From contig CBFIAU010000003.1 of NCBI GenBank assembly GCA_965660675.1, forward strand, positions 186,001-250,000: a stretch of 64,000 nt of DNA, in the 5' to 3' direction. This DNA comes from UBA12202 sp002691725. Lineage in GTDB: Bacteria > Pseudomonadota > Alphaproteobacteria > Puniceispirillales > UBA1172. This document shows, piece after piece, positions 7,615 through 17,062 of the stretch. The notes beneath the pieces were generated by a model. That model made no database searches, was not told the origin of the DNA, and saw only the letters and a list, made by a program, of their open reading frames with translations. Both the position numbers and the translations under genes were made by a program. The first letter of the stretch is position 1, and each line of letters starts with the position of its first letter.

Positions 7615-9309
7615 ATGACTGAAAATCCGAGCCGATATCTAAATGCCAAGCCTTATAACGGTATGGCAAGTAAAAGCCGAACGTCATGGGCGCGGCAATC
7701 ATGGTTTTTGGGTGCCGTGATCGGGCTTTGTATATTGATCATTTTGCCCATGTTATCGCTGGCACTTACCGCCATGGGTAATGGTGAGGGGTTGATCTTT
7801 CACCTGATGGATACGGTGTTGCTTCGTTATCTCAAAAACACAGTTGTGCTGATGCTTGGTGTTGGTGTGTTGACGTTGCTCTTTGGCATCACGACAGCAT
7901 GGATTATCAGCCGTTATGAGTTTCCCGGTCGCCGCTTGATTGGCTGGATGCTGTTACTTCCGGCGGCCATTCCGTCCTATATTATTGCCTATGTCTATAC
8001 GAGTTTTTTTGAATATGCGGGCCCTGTGCAATCCGCGATCAGGTCAAGTTTTGGCTTTGCCAATATGAGCGAATACTGGTTCCCTGAAATCCGAAGCACT
8101 GGCGGGGCTATTTTTGTCATGGGTGTTGTGCTTTATCCTTATGTTTATCTGATGTCACGAAGCGGATTTAGCCAACTGCCAGCACGATTATTTGAAGTGA
8201 CGTTAATAACGGGGCGAAGCCTGTTCTGGCATGTAGCGTTGCCGCTAGGGCGGCCAGCTATTATGGCGGGGCTAGCGCTTGTCTTGATGGAAGTTGTTGC
8301 TGATTTCGGCACGGTCGATTTTTTTGCCGTCGAGACATTAAGCTTAGGCATATATAATGTCTGGCTTGGGATGAATAATATCACGACCGCTGCTCAGCTG
8401 GCCTTACTGGCCTTTGCATTGGTGTTTATCCTGTTGGCATGGGAAAGATATGGTCGCCAAAAAAGCCAGTTTTCGATTACAAACCGAAGCATCAACGGGG
8501 TGCCAAGACGCCATGCCACAGGGCATTGGCGGTGGCTTCTTCCTGTCATCTGCATGGTGCCAGTGACGTTGGGTTTTTTTCTGCCTGTTGGCATATTGAT
8601 AGAGCATAGCTTTAGCCAGGGCTTTGATCATCTGCCGGCGGTTGCCTCCGCAATCTCACATACGGTCATAGCCGCTGGCTTGGGTGTTGTTGTGATAATG
8701 GCAACGGCGCTGATGATTGCGATTATCACGTTTTATATTCCATCACCTGTTGCGCGGTCATTAGCCAGTATCTCGGCAACAGGATATGCCTTCCCGGGGA
8801 CGGTGCTAGCCTTGGGTGTGCTGGCAACGGTCAGCTTCATTGATAATGGCTGGAGCTGGGTAGGGTATAACGTCTTTGGGGCAACATGGCGCGGCGTTCT
8901 GGGTGGCGGCTTGGTAATGCTAATCTTTGCCTATCTAATCCGCTTTCAGGCGGTTGGCCTTGGTGCTGTGCGGGCGGCGTTGGAACGTATGCCATCCTCG
9001 CTTGTACCGGCAAGCCGGGTCATGGGATATGGGTTCTTGCCATCCATGGGCAAGATTGTGTTGCCATTGATTAGCCCGGCCATTCTGGCAGGCGGATTAC
9101 TGGTTTTTGTCGATATCATGAAAGAGCTACCAATGACGCTATTATTGCGGCCATTTGATTTTAATACGTTGGCGATTATTACCTATCAATATGCTCATGA
9201 TGAGCTGATAGAACTCGCCGCATTACCTGCTCTGATGATCGTATTGACAGGCCTTTTGCCTGTTATTATAGTCAACTCGTATCTGTTTAAAAACAATAAT
9301 CTTTCCTAG
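7615..9309 (+). CDS. ABC transporter permease, iron(III)/thiamine-type with two permease domains
   Basis: A 564-residue inner-membrane protein with about 12 hydrophobic helices and two duplicated BPD_transp_1 halves, as in FbpB/SfuB/ThiP. Each half carries an ATPase-docking EAA loop: VTLITGRSLFWHVALPLGRP (near residue 195) and the counterpart SRVMGYGFLPSMGKIVLPL (near residue 465). Family members import ferric iron or thiamine with a periplasmic binding protein and an ATPase. Here no FbpA or FbpC neighbour is present. The only linked transport gene is a TupA-like binding protein 12 bp downstream. The Fur-family regulator upstream supports metal regulation. Confidence 0.85.
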   Translation: MTENPSRYLNAKPYNGMASKSRTSWARQSWFLGAVIGLCILIILPMLSLALTAMGNGEGLIFHLMDTVLLRYLKNTVVLMLGVGVLTLLFGITTAWIISRYEFPGRRLIGWMLLLPAAIPSYIIAYVYTSFFEYAGPVQSAIRSSFGFANMSEYWFPEIRSTGGAIFVMGVVLYPYVYLMSRSGFSQLPARLFEVTLITGRSLFWHVALPLGRPAIMAGLALVLMEVVADFGTVDFFAVETLSLGIYNVWLGMNNITTAAQLALLAFALVFILLAWERYGRQKSQFSITNRSINGVPRRHATGHWRWLLPVICMVPVTLGFFLPVGILIEHSFSQGFDHLPAVASAISHTVIAAGLGVVVIMATALMIAIITFYIPSPVARSLASISATGYAFPGTVLALGVLATVSFIDNGWSWVGYNVFGATWRGVLGGGLVMLIFAYLIRFQAVGLGAVRAALERMPSSLVPASRVMGYGFLPSMGKIVLPLISPAILAGGLLVFVDIMKELPMTLLLRPFDFNTLAIITYQYAHDELIELAALPALMIVLTGLLPVIIVNSYLFKNNNLS

Positions 9310-9321
9310 AACAAGCTTATA

Positions 9322-10122
9322 ATGCGCATCTTACTCATCTCTGTTTTGTGGCTTATTGTTTCATCCATAGCGCTGGCAGATGAGGAAAGAATTATATTGC
9401 AATCGACAACATCTACCCAACATTCCGGGCTTTATGAATTTCTGTTACCATTGATAAAAGCGGATACGGGCGTTTCTGTTCATGTAGTGGCTGTTGGCAC
9501 TGGTCAGGCGATTAACAATGCCAAAAATTGTGATGGTGATCTCCTGCTTGTTCATTCTATCAATGATGAAATGCAGTTTGTTGACAATGGCTACGGGCTT
9601 TACAGAGAAAATCTGATGTATAATGACTATGTCCTTATTGGCTCGAACGCTGATGAGGCGTCCGTTGGGCAATCCAAAACGATTGACGAAGCGCTTAGCC
9701 AAATTGCCAATAATGAGGCGATATTTGTCTCTCGCGGTGATGATAGCGGCACTCATAAAGCTGAGATTATGCTCTGGCAGCGGATTGATATTGATCCCAC
9801 CACATTGGCCAATTATCGTGAGGCAGGGGCTGGTATGGGGGCAACATTATCAATTGCTATTGAGCTGGGCGCTTATACGATAGCCGATCGAAGCACATGG
9901 ATTGCTTTTGGTAATAAACAAAATCACCACATTGTCTTTGAAGGTGATCCGCCATTATTTAATCAATATGGCATTATTCCGGTAAGCCCTGATAAATGTC
10001 CTGATACACATCTGACGTCCTCAATTAAGGTGGCGGAATGGCTGTTATCTGATAAAGGTCAAGACAGCATTGCCAAGTATTTCCGCCACGGCAATCAGCT
10101 GTTTTTCCCTAATGCGAGATAA
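9322..10122 (+). CDS. TupA-like tungstate/oxyanion-binding periplasmic protein
   Basis: A 266-residue secreted protein with a signal peptide ending at LADEE (about residue 19). The mature start ILQSTTSTQHSGLYEFLLPL, then VHVVAVGTGQAI and DLLLVHS, are the features of TupA tungstate-binding proteins. FVSRGDDSGTHKAE and GAGMGATL follow in family order. It lies 12 bp after an Fbp-type permease, not beside TupB and TupC. Either it works with permease and ATPase genes elsewhere, or this is a hybrid transporter. The ligand could be tungstate, molybdate or another oxyanion. Confidence 0.8.
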   Translation: MRILLISVLWLIVSSIALADEERIILQSTTSTQHSGLYEFLLPLIKADTGVSVHVVAVGTGQAINNAKNCDGDLLLVHSINDEMQFVDNGYGLYRENLMYNDYVLIGSNADEASVGQSKTIDEALSQIANNEAIFVSRGDDSGTHKAEIMLWQRIDIDPTTLANYREAGAGMGATLSIAIELGAYTIADRSTWIAFGNKQNHHIVFEGDPPLFNQYGIIPVSPDKCPDTHLTSSIKVAEWLLSDKGQDSIAKYFRHGNQLFFPNAR

Positions 10123-10208
10123 TGGCTAATCTGAAGCAAAACTATTGTATCTGAGGCTGCAGTTCCTATCTAAATAATGACAACGGTGTCAACATTGAGC
10201 CGTTTCCG

Positions 10209-10232
10209 GTCTGCGCCAAAGGTTGGGCAGAC
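10209..10232 (+). other. Inverted repeat in the clpB leader
   Basis: GTCTGC and GCAGAC flank an inner CCAA/TTGG, giving a stem of 6 plus 4 bp with one bulged G and a 3-base loop. It lies about 60 bp before the chosen clpB start and does not cover the ribosome site. There is no T-run, so it is not a terminator. It could be an operator or a leader structure. Confidence 0.3.
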
Positions 10233-10292
10233 GGCATCATACTCACCGCCATTGCCTGATCAGGGATGACGGTTTGGATTATGGAGAATGTT

Positions 10293-12893
10293 ATGCAACT
10301 TGATCATTATACGGCGTTAATGCGCAATGCCATTGGTGAGGCACAAAACACCGCCCTTGCCGCTGGTCATCCTCAGCTGACAGCTGAACATATATTAGCA
10401 ACTTTATTGGAAACTCAGGATTCGCTGGCGGTGATGCTGATTAACCGTGCAGGTGGTGATGCGGATAAACTCGCGTCATTAACCGCTTCAGCATTACAGA
10501 AAATGCCGTCAGCTGTTGGCAGTAATGCTCAGCTTCATCTTGATGGTCATCTGGCGCGGATCTTTGCGGTTGCTGAAAAAGCCTCAAAAGCCGCTGGCGA
10601 TCAGTTTGTTGCCGCCGATACCATATTAATAGCGATGGTCGAGACGGCTGGTGATATCAGTAAGCTATTCAAAGCGGCAGGGGTAACGGCCGCAAATCTA
10701 AAAGCCGCATCGGCTAAAACCAGAGGCGGTAAAACCATTGATAGTGATGCAGCCGAAGATCAATTTGAAGCGCTTGGCAAATATGCGACTGACCTGACAG
10801 ATGCGGCACGCAAAGGCAAGCTAGACCCGGTCATTGGCAGAGATCAGGAAATTCGCCGCGCCATTCAGATATTGTCGCGCCGGACCAAGAATAACCCTGT
10901 TCTCATCGGTGAGCCTGGGGTCGGTAAAACCGCTATTGTTGAAGGCTTGGCACAGCGTATCGTTAATAACGAAGTCCCTGGTGTGCTGGCGGGCAAAACC
11001 TTGCTTGTTCTGGATATGGGCGCGCTTATTGCGGGGGCAAAATATCGTGGTGAGTTTGAAGAACGGCTAAAATCTGTATTGAAAGAAGTGCAGGCGCAAG
11101 AGGGTGATATTATCCTCTTTATTGATGAGATGCATCAGCTTGTTGGTGCTGGCAAAACCGATGGCGCGATGGATGCGTCCAATTTGCTAAAGCCTGCTCT
11201 GGCGCGTGGAGAATTGCATTGTATCGGAGCCACAACTCTTGACGAATATCGGCAATATGTTGAAAAAGATTCGGCCTTGGCACGCCGTTTTCAGCCGATC
11301 TATGTCAATGAGCCAAGCATTGATGACACGATTTTTGTGCTTCGAGGGCTGAAAGAAAAATATGAGCTGCATCACGCTGTTCGGATTTCTGATGAAGCCT
11401 TGGTGGCGGCGGCAAAATTATCTAGCCGCTATATCAATGATCGGTTTCTGCCCGATAAAGCGATTGATGTGATGGATGAGGCCGCTAGTTTATTGCGGGT
11501 GCAATCAGACAGTAAGCCGCCTTTACTGGATAGTATTGATCGCCAGATCATGCAGCTCAAAATTGAGGAAGCGGCATTAAAAAAGGAAGCGCCTAAGCGG
11601 CATCAAAAGCGCCTTGATGATATTGCTAATGATCTTGAAGGGCTGGAAGAGCAATCAGCTGATTTGACCAGACAATGGGAAGATGTCAAAGCGCGTATCG
11701 AAGAGGTTAAATTGCTCCAACAGCAAATTGATAAAGAGCGCAATAATCTTAAATCCGCACAGCGTGATGGGCGGCTTGAGGATGCGGCGGAGATTAGTTA
11801 CAGCATTTTGCCGCGACTCATATCTGAGCTGACCGAGGCCAAAGACTTAGTGGCGTCTTCTGATATGTTTAATGATGAGGTGGAAGCCACGCATATTGCC
11901 CGTGTGATCAGCACATGGACAGGTATTCCGGTCGATAAAATGCTTGAAGGTGAGCAAGAGAAAATGCTGTCCATGGAAAGCATATTAGAAAGCCGTGTCA
12001 TTGGCCAGCACGAAGCCATTAAAGCGGTGGCTAATGCGACACGGCGGGCGCGGGCAGGAATTTCTGACCCTAATCAGCCTATTGGCAGTTTCATGATGCT
12101 AGGCCCAACAGGTGTCGGCAAAACCGAATTATCAAAAGCCTTGGCTGAGTTTCTGTTTGATGATGAAACGGCGGTGCTGCGGATTGATATGTCCGAATAT
12201 ATGGAAAAGCATACTGTCTCGCGGCTGTTAGGGGCGCCTCCGGGCTATGTCGGCTATGAGGAAGGCGGCAGTTTGACCGAAGCGGTACGGCGCAGGCCAT
12301 ATCAAGTGGTGCTGTTTGATGAGATCGAAAAAGCCCATCCTGATATCTTCAATATTCTACTGCAAGTGCTTGATGAGGGTAAATTGACCGATGGGCAAGG
12401 CCATAAAGTCGATTTCCGCAATACGATTATCCTAATGACGTCAAATATTGGTGCTGATCATTTGCTGGAACTTGATGATGGTGAGAGTAGTGAGGCGGCA
12501 CGTCAGCCTGTGATGGCAGAGGTGCAGTCTTTATTCCGTCCGGAGTTTCTCAACCGGATTGACTCTATCCTGCTGTTTCGGCGGCTTGATCGGGCAGATA
12601 TGGCGCATATTGTTGATCTGCAATTGGCGCGTCTGGCAAGCCGTCTGGCTGATCGTCATATCACGCTTGATATCACGGAGGCGGCAAAGAACTGGCTTGC
12701 TGATACCGGATATGATCCAAAATATGGCGCCCGACCACTCAAGCGCGTGATCCAGAATAAGGTTCAGAATCCATTGGCTGAAGATATTCTGGCTGGCCGC
12801 TTTATTGATGGTGATACTGTTGTCGTTGATCATGCTGGTGATGAGGAGGCGTTGCAATTCTCTAGCCTTGCTGAACAACAGGCATCGGCGTGA
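10293..12893 (+). CDS. clpB: ATP-dependent disaggregase ClpB
   Basis: An 866-residue Hsp100 chaperone that reactivates aggregated proteins with DnaK. Order: Clp N domain (residues 1-150), first AAA+ with Walker A GEPGVGKTAIVEG near 207, the long coiled-coil middle domain (about 400-525, IMQLKIEEAALKKEA onward) that distinguishes ClpB from ClpA/C, then second AAA+ with GPTGVGKTELSKAL near 604 and the C-terminal D2-small domain. The frame opens at 10266, but the start at 10293 is preferred: MQLDHYT aligns with usual ClpB N-termini and GGAGA lies 7 bases upstream. A hairpin at 12912-12960 ends the transcript. Confidence 0.97.
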   Translation: MQLDHYTALMRNAIGEAQNTALAAGHPQLTAEHILATLLETQDSLAVMLINRAGGDADKLASLTASALQKMPSAVGSNAQLHLDGHLARIFAVAEKASKAAGDQFVAADTILIAMVETAGDISKLFKAAGVTAANLKAASAKTRGGKTIDSDAAEDQFEALGKYATDLTDAARKGKLDPVIGRDQEIRRAIQILSRRTKNNPVLIGEPGVGKTAIVEGLAQRIVNNEVPGVLAGKTLLVLDMGALIAGAKYRGEFEERLKSVLKEVQAQEGDIILFIDEMHQLVGAGKTDGAMDASNLLKPALARGELHCIGATTLDEYRQYVEKDSALARRFQPIYVNEPSIDDTIFVLRGLKEKYELHHAVRISDEALVAAAKLSSRYINDRFLPDKAIDVMDEAASLLRVQSDSKPPLLDSIDRQIMQLKIEEAALKKEAPKRHQKRLDDIANDLEGLEEQSADLTRQWEDVKARIEEVKLLQQQIDKERNNLKSAQRDGRLEDAAEISYSILPRLISELTEAKDLVASSDMFNDEVEATHIARVISTWTGIPVDKMLEGEQEKMLSMESILESRVIGQHEAIKAVANATRRARAGISDPNQPIGSFMMLGPTGVGKTELSKALAEFLFDDETAVLRIDMSEYMEKHTVSRLLGAPPGYVGYEEGGSLTEAVRRRPYQVVLFDEIEKAHPDIFNILLQVLDEGKLTDGQGHKVDFRNTIILMTSNIGADHLLELDDGESSEAARQPVMAEVQSLFRPEFLNRIDSILLFRRLDRADMAHIVDLQLARLASRLADRHITLDITEAAKNWLADTGYDPKYGARPLKRVIQNKVQNPLAEDILAGRFIDGDTVVVDHAGDEEALQFSSLAEQQASA

Positions 12894-12911
12894 TCACGAT
12901 CAGGCATTTTT

Positions 12912-12965
12912 AGTAAGCCATCTGATTTGAAATAAGGATTTCTGATGAGATGGCTTTACTTTTAT
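12912..12965 (+). terminator. Rho-independent terminator after clpB
   Basis: AGTAAGCCATCT (12912-12923) pairs with AGATGGCTTTACT (12948-12960) apart from one bulged T, and TTTTA follows. The loop is long (24 bases). Confidence 0.6.
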
Positions 12966-13048
12966 GTGCTGATAAGACATCTCTTTAATCAGGATGTGTT
13001 AAATACTATATAAGTATCAATTAAGTCAGGGTCAAACAGGAGAACATC

Positions 13049-13492
13049 ATGATGCGTTTTTTTGAAAAGCTGGTAGCCGTCAAAGTAGAAGAAGATCATG
13101 CGTCTGATGAAAATCTGCGGCTGGCGGCAACAGCATTACTGTTTCGGGCGCATATGGTTGATGGTGATGCTGACCCTTCTGAGCTGGCCATGATCCGGCG
13201 TATTGTCGAAGATGAGTTTGGGCTGACTGCTGATGAGGTGGAACAACTGCTAGCCGATGCTAAAGCCAGCGCCGATGATGCCGCCGATCTTTATGGCTGG
13301 ATAAGGCTTGTCAACAGCAATTATAGCCATGATGAGAAATGCTTTCTGATGGAAAAACTGTGGCAGGTCATTCTTGCTGATGGCGTTATTGAAGATCATG
13401 AGGCGTCATTAATGCGGCGGATATCTGGATTAATTTATATCACCGACAAAGATTCCGCAGAAGCCAGAAGTCAGGCTCTGCTTAATATCTAA
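13049..13492 (+). CDS. TerB-family tellurite-resistance-like protein
   Basis: A 147-residue, all-helical acidic protein with two TerB/DUF533-like repeats: ALLFRAHMVDGDADPSELAM and LWQVILADGVIEDHEASLM. Each carries the D-G-x-(x)-x-x-E metal-coordinating pattern. TerB-like proteins are cytoplasmic, and many lie outside tellurite operons with unknown roles. The start follows AGGAG with 6-base spacing. No other ter genes are nearby, so real tellurite resistance is not supported. Confidence 0.8.
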   Translation: MMRFFEKLVAVKVEEDHASDENLRLAATALLFRAHMVDGDADPSELAMIRRIVEDEFGLTADEVEQLLADAKASADDAADLYGWIRLVNSNYSHDEKCFLMEKLWQVILADGVIEDHEASLMRRISGLIYITDKDSAEARSQALLNI

Positions 13493-13642
13493 TCATATCT
13501 TCATCTATCCATCTCTTTTGGAGTCACTCTGGCGAAGTTCAGCTAAAGATTAGTGTGTCATAACTTGCCTTATTTGATTGAGAGGAGTAGGTATGTATAA
13601 GGATATGTCTGAATGAGATTGTGGGTTCAGGAGAATAATATA

Positions 13643-14035
13643 ATGGACAAGACTTTTGAAATTGGAGTGGCAAAGCGCAAACAAACCCTTGGCGCTGAAT
13701 ATGTAGAAAATACGCTGAATAATGCTGATGCATTTATGCGGCCATTCCAGGAGGCTATGACGACATGGTGCTGGGGATTTGGCTGGGGTGATGAAGCGAT
13801 TGAGCCGAAAACGCGCTCTATGATGAATCTGGCGATGATCGGCGCGCTTGGCAAAATGCATGAATGGGAATTGCATTGCCGTGGGGCGATTAGCAATGGT
13901 GTCAGTGTGGCAGAGATTCGCGCGATTATTCACGTTGTCGGCATTTATTGCGGGGTGCCACAAGCACTGGAATGTTTTCGAGTTGCCCGCAAAGTTCTGG
14001 AAGAAAAAGGCATGTTAGACGGCTTTGAGGAATAA
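13643..14035 (+). CDS. Carboxymuconolactone decarboxylase-family protein
   Basis: A 130-residue protein of the CMD/AhpD fold. The conserved stretch is PKTRSMMNLAMIGALGKMHEWELHCRGAISNGVSVAEIRAIIHV. No AhpD-type CxxC is visible, which favours the 4-carboxymuconolactone decarboxylase side of the family. An upstream in-frame ATG at 13613 exists, but 13643 follows AGGAG and matches family N-termini. An aldehyde dehydrogenase starts 52 bp downstream on the same strand, so the pair may act in one degradation pathway (inference). Confidence 0.85.
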   Translation: MDKTFEIGVAKRKQTLGAEYVENTLNNADAFMRPFQEAMTTWCWGFGWGDEAIEPKTRSMMNLAMIGALGKMHEWELHCRGAISNGVSVAEIRAIIHVVGIYCGVPQALECFRVARKVLEEKGMLDGFEE

Positions 14036-14087
14036 CACTAAAGGCGGAGATCATCCGTGTTTAAGTTCAAAATATGAGGATAAAATC

Positions 14088-15518
14088 ATGAAATTTTTAC
14101 AATTCTACATTGATGGCAAATGGGTTGATCCGGTTAAACCTGAAACGATTGATGTGATTAACCCGGCAACAGAAGAACCATCAGGCCAGATCAGTATGGG
14201 TTCGGCTGCGGATGTTGACCTTGCTGTTGCCGCCGCTACAAAAGCCTTTCCTGGTTATTCGCGGTTCTCGGTAAAGGAAAGAGTTGAGCTGCTTACCGCG
14301 GTGCGTGAAGAATATAAGCGCCGTTATGATGAGGTCGCCCATGCCATCATGATTGAAATGGGTGCCCCGATTAATCTGGCAAAAGGTGGTCAGGCATCGG
14401 TTGGCCTTGGCCATCTCAAAGCGGCTATCCGAGTTCTTGGTGATTTCACCTTTGAATATCCGCATGGCAATTTCATGATCCGCCGTGAACCTATTGGAGT
14501 TTGTGGGTTAATCACGCCATGGAACTGGCCAATTAATCAGGTCATGGCAAAATTGGCGCCCTGTCTGGCCTCAGGCTGTACGTCTGTGCTTAAGCCAAGT
14601 GAGGTTGCGCCTCTATCAACGATGCTGGTTGCTGAGATTTGTCATACTGCAGGTGTGCCTGCCGGGGTGCTTAATATTGTTAATGGATTTGGCCCTATCG
14701 TTGGTGAGGCGATGAGCGCTCATCCTGATATCGCGCTGATGTCGTTTACTGGCTCAACGCGCGGCGGTATCGCTGTTGCCAAGGCATCGGCAGATACGGT
14801 CAAGCGGGTGGCGCAGGAACTTGGCGGCAAATCAGCCAATATTGTTCTTGATGATGCCGCGATGGCACAAACTATTGAACGCGGCGTCTCAGGAGTGATG
14901 GAAAACACAGGTCAGTCATGTAATGCGCCGACCCGTATGCTGGTTCCGGCGGCGCGCCATGATGAGGCATTAGCCGTTGCGAAGGCCGCTGCTGAAAAGG
15001 TTGTTGTTGGCGATCCATCATCAGAAAACACGGAAATGGGGCCGCTGGTTAGTGAAGTTCAGTTCACCAAGGTGCAGGACCTGATCCAGCAAGGCATTGA
15101 TGAAGGCGCGACTCTGGCCACGGGCGGCACAGGTCGTCCCGATGGCTTCAATCGCGGCTATTTTGTTCGGCCAACGATTTTTGGAAATGTCACAAATGAT
15201 ATGACAATTGCCCGTGAAGAAATCTTTGGGCCTGTCTTATCTATTCTGTCTTACAATGATCGTGATGATGCTATCGCCATTGCCAATGATACCGATTATG
15301 GCCTGGCCGCTTATGTATCTGGTGACCCGGCAAATATGGATCAGATGATGGATTACGCGCGTGAGTTGCGGGCTGGCCAAGTTCATATCAATTACACTGG
15401 TGGCGGCGCGGAAGCGCCATTTGGCGGCTATAAGCAATCTGGTAATGGTCGTGAAAAGGCAGAATGGGGTTTTGAAGAATATCTGGAAACCAAAGCTATT
15501 CTTGGCGGCGCGCAGTAA
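14088..15518 (+). CDS. NAD(P)-dependent aldehyde dehydrogenase
   Basis: A 476-residue class I/II-type aldehyde dehydrogenase. Visible are the Rossmann segment PWNWPINQVMAKLAPCLASG, the general base region VAQELGGKSANIVL, the nucleophile Cys in NTGQSCNAPTRML and the C-terminal GGYKQSGNGREKAEWGFEEY. It oxidises an aldehyde to the acid; the substrate is not determined. The 14025 frame start is rejected because it overlaps the previous gene. 14088 has GAGGA just upstream and gives the standard N-terminus. Confidence 0.93.
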   Translation: MKFLQFYIDGKWVDPVKPETIDVINPATEEPSGQISMGSAADVDLAVAAATKAFPGYSRFSVKERVELLTAVREEYKRRYDEVAHAIMIEMGAPINLAKGGQASVGLGHLKAAIRVLGDFTFEYPHGNFMIRREPIGVCGLITPWNWPINQVMAKLAPCLASGCTSVLKPSEVAPLSTMLVAEICHTAGVPAGVLNIVNGFGPIVGEAMSAHPDIALMSFTGSTRGGIAVAKASADTVKRVAQELGGKSANIVLDDAAMAQTIERGVSGVMENTGQSCNAPTRMLVPAARHDEALAVAKAAAEKVVVGDPSSENTEMGPLVSEVQFTKVQDLIQQGIDEGATLATGGTGRPDGFNRGYFVRPTIFGNVTNDMTIAREEIFGPVLSILSYNDRDDAIAIANDTDYGLAAYVSGDPANMDQMMDYARELRAGQVHINYTGGGAEAPFGGYKQSGNGREKAEWGFEEYLETKAILGGAQ

Positions 15519-15533
15519 TCCATAGGGTTCCTC

Positions 15534-16118
15534 ATGGCCAAGTTATATTTTAATTACTCGGCCATGAACGCGGGTAAATCAACGATCCTGTTGCAGGCCT
15601 CGCATAACTATCATGAACGTGGCATGCGGACGATGCTGATGACGGCTGGTATTGATAATCGATACGGCGATGCTGTCATTAGCTCACGCATTGGCATTGC
15701 CTCTGATGCCATCACCTTCAACGAAGGTGATGATTTACTGGCTATGGTGAGGCAGCAGCATGATCAGAACAGCATTAGCTGTCTGCTTGTCGATGAGGCG
15801 CAGTTTCTAAGCACCGAGCAAGTCTGGCAGTTAACGCAAGTTGCTGATCAGTTGGATATTCCTGTCTTGGCTTACGGGCTCAGGACTGACTTTCAGGGTG
15901 AGCTATTCCCCGGAAGTGCCGCGCTTTTGGCGCTATCGGATAATATTCGGGAAATACGGACGATTTGCTGGTGCGGCCGAAAAGCGACGATGGTCATGCG
16001 GCTAGATGCTGATGGCAAGCCGATCCAGGCAGGCGAGCAAATTGCTATCGGCGGTAATGATTTATATGTGTCGGTATGCCGGCAGCATTGGGTTGACCGC
16101 GATATTGGCAAAGTATGA
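15534..16118 (+). CDS. tdk: Thymidine kinase
   Basis: A 194-residue type II thymidine kinase for salvage of thymidine to dTMP. The P-loop is NYSAMNAGKST (residues 7-17), with Walker B LLVDEAQFL near 85. Zinc ligands are in ICWCGRKA and VCRQHW. The substrate lasso has IGGNDLYVSV. It overlaps the following EamA gene by 4 bp, so they are translationally coupled. Confidence 0.95.
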   Translation: MAKLYFNYSAMNAGKSTILLQASHNYHERGMRTMLMTAGIDNRYGDAVISSRIGIASDAITFNEGDDLLAMVRQQHDQNSISCLLVDEAQFLSTEQVWQLTQVADQLDIPVLAYGLRTDFQGELFPGSAALLALSDNIREIRTICWCGRKATMVMRLDADGKPIQAGEQIAIGGNDLYVSVCRQHWVDRDIGKV

Positions 16119-17053
16119 CTCACGCGCCACATTACCCAAAGCCCCATGATGATACCGTGCAGCCAGTTTTCCTGGCTCTGGGCATCACCTTTCTCATCTT
16201 GGAAATTATTCTTGCGCTTGGCCTAGCCGCCATGGTCAAAAGCATCAGGGATACAGTACCGTTTTTTACGATATTACTGGCGCGATATGCGTTTTGTCTG
16301 CCCTTGCTATTCGCCTATGGTGTGTGGCAACGTGGGTCAAAGGTTCTCAGCATCAGCAACTGGAAAACATTAAGCTTGCGGATATCGTCTGGCATGCTTG
16401 GATTATTTAGCTGGTTTGGTGCTGTCATCTATCTCGATATATCGCTTGCCGCGGCGTTATCGCAAACCATGCCAATTTTTATCACCATATTGGCACCTCT
16501 TGTTATCGCTGAACGGGTTGGCAGGCATCGGCTGGCGGCGGTAGGGATTGGCGCCATAGGAGTGCTGGTTCTGGTTTGGCAAGAAACCCAAGCCCCGCAT
16601 TTTTCTGATCCTCTTATCAGTTTTGGTATTGCGCTTGGTTTAGCGTCACCCTTTTTTGGGAGCATTATGTTTCTGATGTTGCGGCAATTGGGCAAAAGCA
16701 ATCCGCCTGCAACAACCGCGCTTTGGTATAATGCCGCTGGTATGATCGTCTCATTTATCTTGGTGATCATTTGCGGCGAGGATATGTTTATGGCGATGGC
16801 GATATGGCCGTTCATGGTTATTATTGGAATAGTTGCCAGCTTTCAGCAATTTTTTATGGCGGCAAGCCATGTCTATGCCCCGGCAAGTGTTTTAGCGCCT
16901 GTGCATTTCCTCACGATACCAGCTGGCGTCATCACAGGGGCGCTATTTTTCCAGGAATCTCCCCCCGCCATGTTCTATCTAGGGGCGTTAGTTATCCTGA
17001 TTGCGAATGGCTATATCATTTGGCGCGAAAGACAACATGCGTTGGCTGTTTGA
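16115..17053 (+). CDS. EamA/DMT-family transporter
   Basis: A 312-residue membrane protein with ten predicted helices in two EamA halves (roughly residues 12-145 and 165-305), typical of the drug/metabolite transporter superfamily. Family members export or import amino acids, nucleobases or metabolites; the substrate is unknown. Its ATG overlaps the tdk stop. It converges with cfa 9 bp downstream. Confidence 0.88.
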   Translation: MTHAPHYPKPHDDTVQPVFLALGITFLILEIILALGLAAMVKSIRDTVPFFTILLARYAFCLPLLFAYGVWQRGSKVLSISNWKTLSLRISSGMLGLFSWFGAVIYLDISLAAALSQTMPIFITILAPLVIAERVGRHRLAAVGIGAIGVLVLVWQETQAPHFSDPLISFGIALGLASPFFGSIMFLMLRQLGKSNPPATTALWYNAAGMIVSFILVIICGEDMFMAMAIWPFMVIIGIVASFQQFFMAASHVYAPASVLAPVHFLTIPAGVITGALFFQESPPAMFYLGALVILIANGYIIWRERQHALAV

Positions 17054-17062
17054 TCAGAATGA

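Noticed and set aside
10209..10232. RNA thermometer in front of clpB
   Set aside because: The hairpin is about 50 bases away from the ribosome site and does not pair with it; kept only as an inverted repeat.
13049..13492. Tellurite-resistance determinant
   Set aside because: Only a TerB-like domain is present, without terA, C, D, E or Z neighbours.
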